From Diploscapter coronatus (Eukaryota; Nematoda; Chromadorea; Rhabditida; Rhabditidae): DNA of 64,000 bases. The notes beneath the pieces were generated by a model that worked only from the letters and a program-made list of their open reading frames with translations, did not search any database and was not told the origin of the DNA. Location of the stretch: contig OZ038422.1 in assembly GCA_964036155.1 (NCBI GenBank), positions 64,255,201 to 64,319,200 on the forward strand, read 5' to 3'. The translations under genes were made by a program, and so were the position numbers. Shown one piece after another: positions 35,303-47,785 of this stretch (within the stretch, counting starts at the first letter, position 1; every line of letters begins with the position of its first letter).

Positions 35303-36741
35303 CTGAAAAATGTATGATTTTGGGAAAAGATCGATATTTTAAAATATTGATTGTATGCATGAAGATCAGCTTTATTTGAGGGCTATTGGGAAACCGCATA
35401 ACATAATGACACTAGATATATGCAAAATAGCGTAGGCAAGGCAAGGGTTAGGTATCTTTTCCCACACTACTTAGTCATATCTCGTGTCATGATATCTTGC
35501 GGTTTTTAAGTTGATTTTATTTTGTGATTTTACAACAATCTCGAGCATCTCCCTACCAGAGCGAGTTTCGGCGCCGCGGCCCACCTGTGAGAAGTCAGTA
35601 GCAATGTTGCAATAGCCATTTTTCATAGATTTATTCTGCTGCAAAATCCATGATAATTTGCAAATTTCTATGCTTCAAGAAAATCGACGATCAGGACAGA
35701 TTGTCATCATTTTAGTTTGATAACCTTTCTGAACGCTTATATGGCTTTTCAATGATACGAAAAATCACCCCTTCTTCGGCTGTAAAACGTACATAATCAT
35801 CGATTTTCATGTCATAAGAAGAAATTCTATCAGCGTTTTTCCGTCCTATGTTTTGTCATAGAATCAGAGAGAAAAATATGATTTGTAAATAAGATATCAG
35901 TACGCGTGTACCGGTCGTTTTCATACGATTGTACGAAGAAATTTTGTATCAATTGGGGACAAAAATGTGCCCCCATATCATAAGGTTTTGATTGAATGAT
36001 GACAGCGTTTACGCCCTCTTTATGCAGTTTAGTGAGATGAATTGATAAAAGTGACAATAGACGAAAGCTAATATAACTGATATTTGGTTCAAAGTTAAGA
36101 AAAAAGGAGTCGAGACTTTAGATCGATAGAAAAAATAATAAATAGGAACTTTTAGATAAAAGATGTGAAGATCCTGACCTTATAGAAAATTTAGAAATAG
36201 AAGTCTAGATTTTTAATCAACAAAAAGCACATTAAGTAGGTATTCTGAGAAGAATTAATCACATGATAAAAATGATAGTAGAAGTTTCGCATGCAAGACT
36301 ATTCAAGCTAGTTTTTAATTCAAACTTTATGCTAAACAAGAAAAACGAGTTTAAACCACTTAAATCACAGGTAAGAAGATACTAACCGTTAAGGAAACTA
36401 GTAAAAATCGGATAAAACAATAAAACAACAGTATTAGTAATAATAAAAATCCAATTATATCCCCCAAAAATAGGAATTTGACTATTTCAGTAAGAAATGT
36501 CACGTTACTAGAAGTATTTTTATCACCCAGAAATCGAACAAAATAAAATAATCACTTTAAAAAACCACAGGTTTCAAATAAAATAATTATCACAAAAATA
36601 AAAGGTAATTTTAAACATTTTAGGAAGAAAACATCATATTTTGTAACATTTTTACCTTACAATCTTTAAAAATTGCTAAATAGAAAATAAGACCGTGCTA
36701 CGATTTTGCAATTTTTCGAGTGTTTGCAAAGCGCGACAGGG
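35303..36741. other. Region between SPT2 3' end and trehalase 5' exons
   Basis: It holds a short GC-rich block at 35534-35590 in otherwise AT-rich sequence (see findings). From 36060 to 36720 composition is extremely A-rich. The missing first exon of trehalase is expected somewhere here. Confidence 0.4.
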
Positions 36742-39700
36742 CTATAGTTTCTCGCTTTTCCCTTTGATTGCCTCACGAATGTCCTCTTTCAGACCAAGTC
36801 TGGCACTTCGGGCCTCCTCCCTTTGAATGCTACGGTAATCAGCTACCATGTCACGGTCCCTGAAAATTTGATCTCTTTTCCTAATTTTTATCTTTCAAAA
36901 ATTATAATTTTTACCTGATAGAACGCTCACGCTCCTTCCACTTGGTCTTGTTATATTTGGGGTTGACCATTCTGGAAAAATGAAATGTCTCAAAGTTCTA
37001 TAAGTCAAAATGAGATTTCATCGCTTTGATACGGAACTTGTATTGAATGGATCTATCTACTTCGATATATAAAATAAGCTTAAAATTTGTCCTAAATTCT
37101 AAAAATTTAAGAAAAAATTATTTTATCTTTCAGCTCTCCGGAAATTACCAAAATTCGATCATTTTAAAAGAATCTCGCTATTAATACAAAAATTAGGTTT
37201 CAAGAATTTCGATTATCTCTAAACTTTTTTCAAAAAAATTTATTCCGTTTCTCCGTTTGGTTAAATCCATGAAACTAAACATTATAAAATAAAATAATCA
37301 ACCTAAGCTTCCCCTCTACTCTTTTTTTTTTTACAAAATTCATAGACTTTAAAAAATCTAATTTTTAAATAAAATTAAAAAATAACAATTTTCGAACCTG
37401 AGTGTCTCCTCGAAGTCCTGCTGATTGAAGTCGTCGAGCATTTCCGAATCGTCGATGAACCCGTCCAAATCCGAGTCATAATCCTCGTCCTCGTCCATTT
37501 CGTCGTCATCCAAGTCGCGGGAATATCTGAAAAATGCTTGTCTTGAAATTCCTTTTAAATATTTTATTTTAGAATTCATTTTTTCTTCGGTTTTTTTTTT
37601 TATTTTTATAAAAAGCATTAATTTTCGATTTAAAAAAAAGCTATTTTATATTTCTGTAAAACAAGAAGCTGCAAGAATATCAAGGATTTAGAAAAATTAT
37701 TTTCTATGGAATTTCTTGAAACATCAAAAATCTAAAGAAAAAATCCCACCTGCTACTATTCCTGTAGTCCCTCTCTCTGCCTCTGTCTCTGTTTCTTTCT
37801 CTGTCTCTCTCTCTTTCCCGCTCTCTCTGCCTCATTCTGTCTTTGGTGCTCGAGCCTCCGAATCTGGACATCATCTCTGCCTCTCTGCGTCTCTCGGCCT
37901 CCAATTGTCTTCTGGAATTTTTAAAACATTTAGAAATTTTATCAGGTAAATTTCTTTGATCATTTTTAATAGCGCATTCATTTTCGTTATTGCAAATGAT
38001 AAAAAGTTCACGTTTCAAAAGTTCAGAAAAGATAAATAATGTTGTGGTACTAGTGCGAGTAGACAAAAAAATTCTATAATAATCTAAAATTAAAAAAAAC
38101 CTGTAAAGCTCATCTTGATTCGCTTTCTGTTTTCTGTCCATCGAATTGTTGTTGGATCTTCTGTCGTCCCTAAATAAACTTCAATTAATTCAACTTCCGA
38201 GTTAATTTAACTCGGAAAAAATTTCAATTGAACTCCAAAGTTAAACTGTCTACCTTGGAGAATCAACGGAGTCCCTCTTTTTCGGACCAATTGCGGCTTC
38301 AGGAATTCTCTCTCCATTCCTCTTAGCTTCTTCGACAGCGGCTTTGTAACGAATGTCACCGGGGAGATATCTGAAAAGTTATGTCTCAAATTTTTCCTTA
38401 AAAATTATAGAATTTTATTGAAATATTCCCCGAAAAAATTGTTTTTAGCTCAAAAATATCGGAAAGTTTAATAAGCTCCAAGAATTTCCTTAAAAATCGA
38501 GGAAAGAGTTTGTTTGCATACAATTTAGAAAATCATGTTTCAAAAGATTCCTTACGCAATTTTAATATTTCATTGAACCATTATAGGTCAAGGTAGTAAT
38601 GACTTTAATCTTTGTTAAAAATGATAGGTTTCAGCAAAAATCGACTTTCATTGAGAAAATTTTAAATTAATTGAGTGTTGCTAATTCTTGAAAAATAAAA
38701 CAAAAAACCACCTCTTGACCGGTCCGGAACTTTGCACTGGCGAAGGCTCCCTGGGTCTCTCTTGTTCCTTCTTACTTTTCACCGGCAGACTCGTCTTGGA
38801 CTTTTCGGATTTGACCGGAATTTGAGGTTTCGCAAAGTTTTCCCTTTCCTTGTCTTTCGAAGTCGAATGACCGTTGGAATAACTTGAACTCGGTCTGAAA
38901 TTTTGTTTTTGAAAATAAAAAAAGCTTTTTTCTCAAGGTTTTGTCAAAATTTGATAGAAAAGAATAGGGGTTCTCAAAAATTTGTATTTTTGCTCTAAAA
39001 ATCTTACTTTATACTTTTACCTCTCCTCAATTTTTTTCAAAATAAAAAACCTCACATTTTATACTTCTGTCCCTCCTCAAATTTTTTCTTCCTTTGGTCA
39101 TCTCCAACTTTCCCTTCTTCTTTCCTCCTTTTCTCCTTCGGCTCATAGGCATCGCTCTCGTGGTCAGAATTGTCTTCGGTTTTGCCCTTCTTCTCAGAAT
39201 TCAACACCTTCGCCTGATTCATTAGGGATCTGAAATTTATAAATTTTCAAAGGATACCCTTCATTTTCAGAATCTCTATAATATTTCAAACAGAAAACCC
39301 CATTTTTAAACATTTTAGTGGTTTCCTAGAGAAAGAATATTTTATTTCGAAATTTCCTACATAAAAATAACTTTCTTTTCAAAATAATAATTTATTTAAA
39401 AATATATTTTTTAAATTTCTCACTGGAAATCCAACGGAGCTGCGGGTGGTGGTCTATGTTTCAGTTTTTCCTTGATCTTGTCTTTCCCCTTGCCCGGTTC
39501 GAGATGAGAAGTGGACTTGTGTTTTTCCGATTTGTGGCTGGAAGATGGCTTGTCGTAGTCGAAGGACTTGAAGGACTGAGTCTTGGGACGAGAAGAGGAC
39601 GCAGAAAGCTCGGGCTTCTAAAAAGTTGATATTTTATTTAAAATTTGTAAGATCAAACAGACACCTCGAATAGAAAGTTTCATGAATCTTGGAATTTTCT

Positions 39701-41107
39701 TTGAAACTTATCTAAAAATAAAAGAAGTAAACTCACCTTTTCCTCGACTTTCTTAAGGTGCTGGACGGCCTTGATGACGCCGTTTCTGTACTGAGCAGTT
39801 AAGGCCTCTTGCTCCTCCTCCTCACGCCATTTGCGCTTCTGGAGAATCTCGATGTGCTGAAAAATTGAGAACTAAAATAAAAATACGAATAAAGAATTAA
39901 CGAAATAGTAGGCATAAGCGAAGGAAGTCTGGCTTTTCTGAAGCTTCGAGAATACTTTAGTAACTTTCTCGTACTTTTGTCAATTGCCAAACTAAATTAA
40001 GTTTAAAAGAATAAAGTTGAAATTTTACCTGATGATCCTTCCCGTATCGCATTTGCATATCTATCGCGTCAAGGCCGAAATGTTTACCGATTTTCTTGGT
40101 CGCCTGAAAGCTTCTTTCTATTTTTATAAGTTTCAAGGAATTTAATATTTACTGTCGAAGCTTTACAAATTCAGTTTTTTCGTTTATTCTTTTTTGACAA
40201 ATCATAAATTCTGCACTTTTCTGTGGGTTTCGAAAAATGATCGATTTTTCTGAAACTTCCTTCAAATTAATTCTGCTATCTCATAGTGATATTTTTAATA
40301 GTAATTTTAAATAAATTTTAAAAAGCCCCACCTTCCCATTATTGGCCTGGAGTCTCAGCTGGGCGAGTTTTTCCTTTTCAGCGGCTTTCCGCCTCTCCTC
40401 CTCTTTTTTCTCCTTCTCTTTCCTGGCCAGAAATGCTTGGATTTTGGCTTTGTCGACAGTGCCTCCGTCATCGTCCTTCTTCGGGATTTTGAAAGACTGA
40501 AAGATGATTTTAATAAAGGATGCAGTATTATTAAAAATAAAAGGCTCCCCTTCTAAAAGACCAATTTTTATTCAGTATTACTTTTCGGCGGAAAAATAGT
40601 AATCCTGAGAAGAATCAAGTTATGAGCCTTCTAATAAACGAATCTTTTATAAGCATCTACAATAATCCTTGAAAATAGAAGATCTGGATCTTATAAAAAT
40701 CCAAAATATTCATTATCTTTGAAAAGGCTGGCAATCTTTAAGAATAGAAGCCCCGAACCGTAGCTTACTTACTTTTCTTTGTTCAAGCTCTTCCTGCTTC
40801 TTTCGTTCGATCGCTTCCAATTTCAGTTTGGCTCGGGCTTGCTCTTTGGCGATTTTCTCCTAAAATAAACTTTTTAAAAAGATCCCCCTCTTACAAATAC
40901 GTTAAAATATGAGACCCTCCTTTCAAAAAGCCCGATTATAAATTAGAAATAATAAATAAATAAGACTCCCAAATTCCCCACCTGAATGATGAGCTTTTGC
41001 CGTTCGAGCTCCTTTAATTTTTCCTCGGCCGACAATTTCTCGACCAACTTTTTCGACTCCTTCTTGGCCTGTTTATCGGCTTGTTTCAGTAACTGTTGGA
41101 AATCCAT
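36742..41107 (-). CDS. spt-2: SPT2 histone chaperone homologue
   Basis: Fourteen exons: 40982-41107, 40773-40859, 40332-40496, 40029-40103, 39737-39856, 39424-39617, 39056-39229, 38712-38894, 38254-38370, 38101-38169, 37750-37911, 37398-37526, 36915-36971 and 36742-36859, about 591 residues. The N-terminus starts MDFQQLLKQADKQAKKESKK and is a long charged helix region. The middle is Lys/Ser/Pro-rich and probably disordered. The C-terminus carries the SPT2 domain: acidic DEDEDYDSDLDGFIDD, then NPKYNKTKWKERERSIRDRD, DYRSIQREEARSARLGLKED. In SPT2 proteins this domain binds histones H3-H4; that role is by homology. Exon 37750-37911 is a GAGAGA-type repeat that codes an Arg/Glu/Asp run. The ATG follows a TTTTCAG that looks like a trans-splice acceptor. 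Neighbour of trehalase on the same strand. Confidence 0.9.
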
Positions 41108-41114
41108 CGGATTT

Positions 41115-41122
41115 CTGAAAAT
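41115..41122 (-). promoter_or_regulatory. Likely trans-splice acceptor of spt-2
   Basis: On the minus strand ATTTTCAG is followed by AAATCCG and the start codon at 41107. No upstream exon is needed for the model. Confidence 0.45.
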
Positions 41123-42254
41123 ATCGATTTTTAAAAATCCACGTTTCACAAAAATCGATATTTTTCTCGAAAATAAAATCAATCTTCGTAAAAATCGATA
41201 AAAATAAAAAAAAAGCCACTAAACTATTGATCGATAGATAATTCGTCGCGTAAACGAAAAACACCACGCCTCTGGAAAATCGATATCGTATCCTCTCAGA
41301 TTGGGGATTACGATAGATTTTATCGATCTCTACCAATCAGGAAAAAGGAATGATAAGATCACAAGGGTTCTAAAGGTTCAGTCGAAAAGATTTGCAATCA
41401 ATTATTCATTTTTTCTCGAAAATTTCGCCAATTGTGTTCATTGGTGCAGCTTTGCGTTAAATTTGGTGTTTGGATAATCTCGATCACAAGTGCGTTTGCA
41501 GAGTCAACAAGGCAGCAACTAGACCAGGGCCGGGGCCGGAAAGTCGAAAAAAGCGTCGCTGCGCCAAAATTTCGCCAATTTCACCAAACCACCCCGATTT
41601 CCGATACGCCATCCGATGACACACGAACTTGGCCAGTTAATGGAAGTCAGGGTTTTTTTCGATTTTTATCATTTTAGCAAAGTTTGTCAAATTCACCGAT
41701 AAAATTTGTAAAATTCACCTAGTTTTCGGAGAAAAATTGGAGTTTACAATTTTTATCAGCGAATGAATGAACTACCCAAATTGATCTATTTTTATTTTAT
41801 CAGTCATTTTTATCAACTCGCTATCATTTATCACTAATTTATCGATTTTTTTATCAGCTATCGAAGACAATTCGACAAACACTGATTTCATGAACAATTT
41901 CTTTAGAGTTTTGTTGTTTTCTCCAAATTTTCCGAGGTTTTTATTTTTTAGAAAAATCGGAGATAATTTTTGAAGGCAACTGGATAATTTGTAGTTTCAT
42001 AGCCTACGAAATAGTACGGGAAAAGATGATATCTTCCTACTTGACTCTATATCCTTAACTATGGGCTATGAAGCTGCGAATTATCCAAATTGCCATTTTT
42101 TAAATTTCCCACGTTTCGGGCTATCTTTCTTTCGATCTTCTTTGCTTTTTCTACTACTTTTCTTAACAAATTATTTTCCTGAATCATGCCTAAAGCCGCT
42201 CAATTTATTTAGTTTTGAGAAGAACTACAGCAATCCTCGTCGTTAATCTTCTGG

Positions 42255-42262
42255 ATTTTCAG
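42255..42262 (+). promoter_or_regulatory. Trans-splice or 5' UTR acceptor at dnj-14 start
   Basis: ATTTTCAG ends exactly at the base before the ATG at 42263. The acceptor touches the start codon, so the 5' UTR would be the leader itself if it is trans-spliced. Confidence 0.5.
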
Positions 42263-45200
42263 ATGACGTCCCACGAGGCGCCGTCATTCGAGAATCGGAA
42301 TCAGAGCGGGGAGCACAACGGTGATCCCGAAGCGGGAAGGCCCAGAGCCGAGACAGAGTAAGGAAGTTTTTTTTTTTTTTTTAATTTAAAAAAATAAAAA
42401 GAATATGTTTCATTTCTAAAATGGTCAGAATTTAAAAATGTTTGGCATGTTAAAGCAGCAATGCTAGGTTGCGAATATCGAAGTTTTCAGAATAGTTGAA
42501 AATATTTTGAGTTCTTTTTTCTGGAGAAGTTCAAGAATAACACTCGTTTACTCGTTTTGAAAAGTCGTCCAATTATTTTTGTTGAAAAAGGACTACATTT
42601 TGGAGAAATTTTTGAATTTTGGAAAAAGTTGATTTTTGTGCATTCCAGATTTCGCAAGAAAGCGTCGTTTTTGTATATCGCGAGGGGCCGTGGAGCGCGC
42701 AGAAAATGGTACTAAAATTAAAAAAAAAAAAAACAAAAAACAAAACAACAAAGATTTCTTGAAATCTCGCTCCATTGCTAAATTTGAACATTTGGGCCGA
42801 TTTTTGGAAAACGTAAAATTTTGCGAGTTTCGATAAAATAAAATACTCCTACAAAGGGATGCAGGGCAGAGGGGATTAGCATTAATTATTTCGAGAGAGT
42901 ATAGCTCGACCGGTTTTGGGTCTCTATCCTTTATTATTGATTTATTTTTTGAGTAAAAGAAGATGTTTCGGTTTTACGTGGTTTTCGCTCTTATATAGTC
43001 AGACTAACGGTTTGACGCATTTTACTATTTTTTGCAACTTTTCGGATGGGCTCTGGTAGACGAAAAAGCGTGGCTCCTGAGGAATTCGGGTAAAGTCGCG
43101 ATTTATCTATTGCTTTTTATCGATTTTTTCGTTAAATTAAATTTAGACATTATCAGCAAATATAGAAGATAATCGAAATTCAATCTATGCCCGTGTTCAA
43201 CAGGGCTGCGCGAAGTCGAATTTAAAAAAAAAAAAAAAAAAAAATTTATCCTCTCTCTCTCCACGCTAGCGTATCGATTGTTTCGTTTTACTGTCTTCTC
43301 TAGAACTTGGAGTTTCGAAGTTTTTCGAAATCTTAGAAAAGACTAGCGAAATAGTCGATAGCTAGCGTGAGGGGAGAGAAGAAAAAGAAAAATTCCGACT
43401 TCGCGCAGCCCTAGTGTTCAGGCATTTCGGTGAAACATGTTTTGATTGATTTTTAGAAACACCATTATGGTGCAGAATTAGTAATTCCTGAACACTTTCA
43501 ATAACCACTTTTTGTATAATATATCTGAAAATGATCAGAAGCGGGAAAGGCTAGATTGTGTTACGGGAATGCCGAGCAAGTCTCGGAGGTCAGGCTGGAA
43601 TATAAATAGGCGGACGAGATTTTTCCAATCAATTTATTGTCTCAAACTTGGGTAATTAAACCATAAGAAGAAAGAAATGTAAAATCAAAAATTAACAAAA
43701 AAAAAGCAATTTCTGTGACTTGTGTGAGCAGCAAGGAATGCTGCTTTTATCTCGAGGCAGAAAGGTGGGAGGAAAGAGGGAAGAAAAACATTTTCTTGCA
43801 TCGGGGATAGATTCAATCTGAAAGCAGAACAATTGGGATTTTGCTACGAAATGGAAAAGGCGAAGGTCGCAGTTCGCGACAATATTTATCTTAGTTCGAT
43901 TTTCGAAATTTTCATGCTTTATAAAATATTCGGTACAAAATTAACTGCGCAGGCGAATATGAAGTTTTCAATTTTCATAGCCTTTTTCTTGAAACATGTT
44001 TAGAAAAGGAATCTCGAAATTAAAAATGATATTCTTCAGCTCGAAGGGTCAACACCTGTATACAGTGCTTGGAGTGGACAAGAAGGCTACCGACGATGAC
44101 ATCAAGAAAGCTTACAGGTCTCATTTTTACAATTTATCCTTTTGGCTAAACTTGATTCTGAGTTTAAAAAATCATTTTTCAGGAAACTCGCCCTGATTTA
44201 CCATCCCGACAAAAACTTGGATGGAGATCCAGAAAAGACAGAGAAATTCAAGGAAATCAATTACGCTCACGCGGTTCTTTCTAATCCCAGCAAGAGGAAG
44301 GTAGATTTGCATCAAAATTGTATCCTTTTTTGTTGTAAATTTTCACTATCCATCGATAGAATTATAAAAATAGTTTCTGAAAATTTACTTAGAGAAACTT
44401 GAAACTTATTTTTAAGAATAGAAAAACTAAAATTTCCAGATCTACGACCAAATGGGTGAAGCTGGATTGAAACTGATTGAGCAGGTAATTATCTTTAACT
44501 ACCCCAATTATCCATTCTAGTTACCCTAATTATCTTTCATTGTATTATTCCAATTATCTCTAATTATCATAATTATGTTTTAGTTTGGCGAGGACGAGAA
44601 GCTGTTGCACTGGGTGCTCAAGCCGTGGTTCAAATGGGTCTTCTGCGGGGTCGGATTGATCACTTGCGGGTTCTTTGGGTGCTGCTGTTGCTGCATGTGC
44701 TGTTGCAAGGTAAATTTGGAAGTTTCCGAAACTCTACAAATTTGGCAACTTGATAAAAAAATCTATGAAACTTGACTATTGTCTATAACAACACTACATT
44801 TTTGATAGGTTTCAATTTTTCTCGAAAGAAAATGCCTTTTTCTAGGCTTGATCTCGACTTGCTTTGTGTTCTCACTTGGAATATTCTAGTTTCCCTACAA
44901 AAAACTTTATTTAAATATTTTAAAAGATGATAATAATTTTCAGTGTTGCTGCAACTTCTGCTGCGGAAAATACGTGCCGAAGCATATGGACGAGGTAACT
45001 TTTCTAAATTTTCTTTAATTAAAAAGTTATTATTTCAGTACGACAGTCCCTTCGATGAGGAAGCTGGTCCGAGTGAACCGGTCACCACTCAGCCGACTGG
45101 CAATTCTTCCGGTGCGTTCGCCATGGGTTACGGTAGCAACGACAATACGGTAGGATTATTGATTTTGTAAATTTTTATTCGAATTTTCTAGAGTTAAATA

Positions 45201-45640
45201 TTGATTTAAAAATTTTTATTGATTCCTGATAACTTTGAAAATAATAACCATGCGAGATATAGTATAAGGTGGTTCTTGGTTTTACTTCTTGTCCTACTAT
45301 TTCTCTTGATGATTTAGTGGCTACTTTTTCTAATTTATTGATTTTTTACAGAACCCAATGAGGAAAGAATCCGACGAAGCTGAACAGAGCCACAGGCCCG
45401 AGCCGAGTCGTGTAAGGGTTTATTATTATTTTTTAAAATTGATTTTTTGAGACTGAACTTGAGATTTGTTGAAACGTAGCCAAAATTTAATTGTATTTTA
45501 TCTTTCTTTACTTACTTCATGCAATTATTGAAGGACTTTGTACAGAGAATTCTAAAATATTTAAATTCTTGAAAAATAAAAATGACAATTTTCAGCCCAC
45601 GGTTATCGCAATGCCTCCGCCACCCTCAACGGATTCGTAA
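42263..45640 (+). CDS. dnj-14: Cysteine-string protein, DNAJC5 family
   Basis: Nine exons: 42263-42357, 44040-44117, 44183-44300, 44440-44484, 44584-44709, 44944-44994, 45039-45149, 45352-45411 and 45596-45640, 242 residues. A J domain lies at about residues 33-102 ([20 protein letters not shown], then YHPDKN with the HPD triad, and [20 protein letters not shown]). A linker follows ([20 protein letters not shown]), then the cysteine string: 17 Cys within a 34-residue stretch, including [17 protein letters not shown] is an Hsc70 co-chaperone anchored to synaptic vesicles by palmitoylation of this string. The tail has an acidic segment and ends PPPPSTDS. The first intron is 1.7 kb and contains a hAT-type MITE. 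Length and domain order match the family; all phases agree. Confidence 0.94.
43201..43413. mobile_element. hAT-like MITE in dnj-14 intron 1
   Basis: The element starts CAGGGCTGCGCGAAGTCG and ends with the reverse complement, CGACTTCGCGCAGCCCTA. Terminal repeats are about 22 bp and the length is 213 bp. The flanks are GTGTTCAA on the left and GTGTTCAG on the right, a 7/8 match to an 8 bp target duplication. A CAGGG terminus with 8 bp duplication is the hAT pattern. A related fragment, GCTGCGCGAA plus CGACTTCGAATTT, lies at 21960-21985 in a pkd-2 intron. No transposase is present. Confidence 0.85.
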
Positions 45641-47785
45641 ACGGATTTTGGAAGTCCGGATAACCCCTGACTAAATTCAAATTTCGTGGGTTTTCGCCAA
45701 AATTCTATCCTCTTTAAATTTTTTTCTGAAGCGCATTCTTTCTTCATTTATTCTGTAGATTTCAGAAGAAAGCGTGCATTTCTTGAATTTTCGAAAAATT
45801 TTAATCCTGCTCCCACTTTCATATCGCTAAATTGTTGATTTTATCACCAAGCTCATTCCAAATCTATTCTGTTCGTTGTCCAAAGTTTTTTGTGCATTTT
45901 TAAAATTTCTCGAATTTGGAAATTTCGAAAATGGTGATTTTTTCTCATTTTTAGATTCCTTACTTCACCACTTTTCCAAATCCCCAGTAATTTGTAATAA
46001 TTTTAGACTCGCTTTAAACCAGAAACTGAAATTTTGTTTTTAAAGGGCGCAATTTTGAAAGATTCGACCCTTTTTAGAATGTAAAACAAAGTGCCTGATA
46101 ATTAGACTCTTTCATAAAACAAATTCTGAGATGAGATCTTTTTTCTCTAAAGAAAAGGTGATCCTTGTGATAACCTTGAAGTGGTGTCCTTAATTTTTGC
46201 CTAATTTCAACTTTTAAGTACCTTCCCGAAAATATTACAATTCGCTCGGTTGTTATTCGAAAATGCGTGTTTTAGGCCAAAGATTTTGGGTTCGAAAATG
46301 TTCCGATTTTTTGAACGAAAAATGACCCGGAATTTTTAAATTCTAATACTTTGAAGCTCAATTTATGTAACTTTTATCAAGAGTGTATACAATATGCTTC
46401 CCAAAAATATGGCTATTTTTAGAGGTCTAAAAGTATACATCCTTAAATTTCTTCTCTTAGTGATGAATTTTTGCTTGAGTGCTCTCCAATTAATTTCCGA
46501 TTTTGAGGGATTTCGTTTCGGCAACTGCTATATGTCGTGATGACGTGAGCTATCTTTTCCCGCATTCTTTCTCTCACCTATCCCTAACTATAGCGCATGT
46601 CCTCATAACATATAGTAATTGCCTTTCGTTTCACCTCAGGAAACGAATTTCCGATCTAAAGTACGAAAAGCTAATTTCCCGAAAGCCTATATTTAAACCT
46701 TGTAAACATTACCGCAATCCCTAAACATTGTTTTTTCCATATACTATGTCGCTTTTGGAAAATGGTAAAATTTTCACTGTATTTTTAAAATTTAAAAACG
46801 ACCGAGTTTCTTCGCGAAAACGCTAAAAATAAACGTTTCAAGTTTTTGTCAAATGTTTTTGAAAATTCTGACACTTTCCCCTTCTCTTTTCCATAGAGAA
46901 ATAGTATGGAGAGTCGAGAGGAGGGGGAAGAAAACCGAATTTTGTATTTACGCAGTGTGCGTGCATGACTATGCTATGCGCGCGCTCGTTGCGATATCTA
47001 TCGATTTTTCGACCACTTTGTTTTCGACAACCCGTCCGGCTTCGAGTCTATTCTCGAGCACTGCGCCATGGATAAAGAATAGGGCTTCTTGGATTGTATT
47101 TTCCTTACTTTTAATCTTTTTGAAAAGTGGAATTTCTCTAAACCCTAGCAGATTCCCAGTGAAATATTGCCACGTAATTTCCTTTAAATTGATTCGCATT
47201 TTTATGCGGAACGATTTTTTTGTTTTTTAAAATGTGAAGCCTTAATCTTTTAATTTCTCCTTTTAAGAGCGGGATGCTACCCCAAGCATTTCCTTCTAGC
47301 GGCCTCTTTTTTGATTATTGATTTCGGACTTTTGCATTTTTCTCTGCCTTCGTCTCGCCCCTCGCTATTTCTCTTCCTTCTCCCTTCTTTTTCCTCTCGC
47401 CTTCTCCCATGCTATTTCTCTAATGGATTTGCTTGCTGCTTGAGGCTCGTTTTGGGCATACGAGTAAAAGTTAGGGATGGGCTCTCATTCTGTTGTCGCG
47501 TATACCAGCCGACTTTCCATCTTTCCGTTTTTCTCGCTTTCTTTTCCTCTCTAGTTTTTCTATTTTCCCTAATTTTGCCTTTTCAGGCCCCTCTGCCGAC
47601 GCTCAATTTTATTCGATTATTTTGTCAGGGCCTCGGGAAAAATTAGAGAGCAGAGAGAATTAGGAGAGCGGAAAGGAGTGAGAGAATTTTTCTCGTTTTG
47701 ACACTTTGTTATTCTTGATTTTGTTCAAATTAGGGCATTTTCGGAAAATTCCGAGTTTTATTATAATTTTTGAGAATTTTCGCAA
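45641..47785. other. Intergenic / 5' region of the PAQR gene
   Basis: Tandem genes on the same strand with a 2.1 kb gap. The part at 47311-47600 is strongly pyrimidine-rich (TCTCTTCCTTCTCCCTTC). Long open frames there reflect this skew and show no domain. Confidence 0.5.

Larger units (their letters stand above)
41108..42262. other. Divergent promoter region spt-2 / dnj-14
   Basis: About 1.15 kb between two divergent genes. It contains several ATCGATTTTT and TTATCAG words and a GC-rich patch near 41520-41620 (CAGGGCCGGGGCCGG). No exon is supported. Confidence 0.45.

Noticed and set aside
47311..47646. 111-codon plus-strand open frame rich in Leu, Ser and Phe
   Set aside because: It reflects a pyrimidine-rich tract; no start context, domain or homology is visible.
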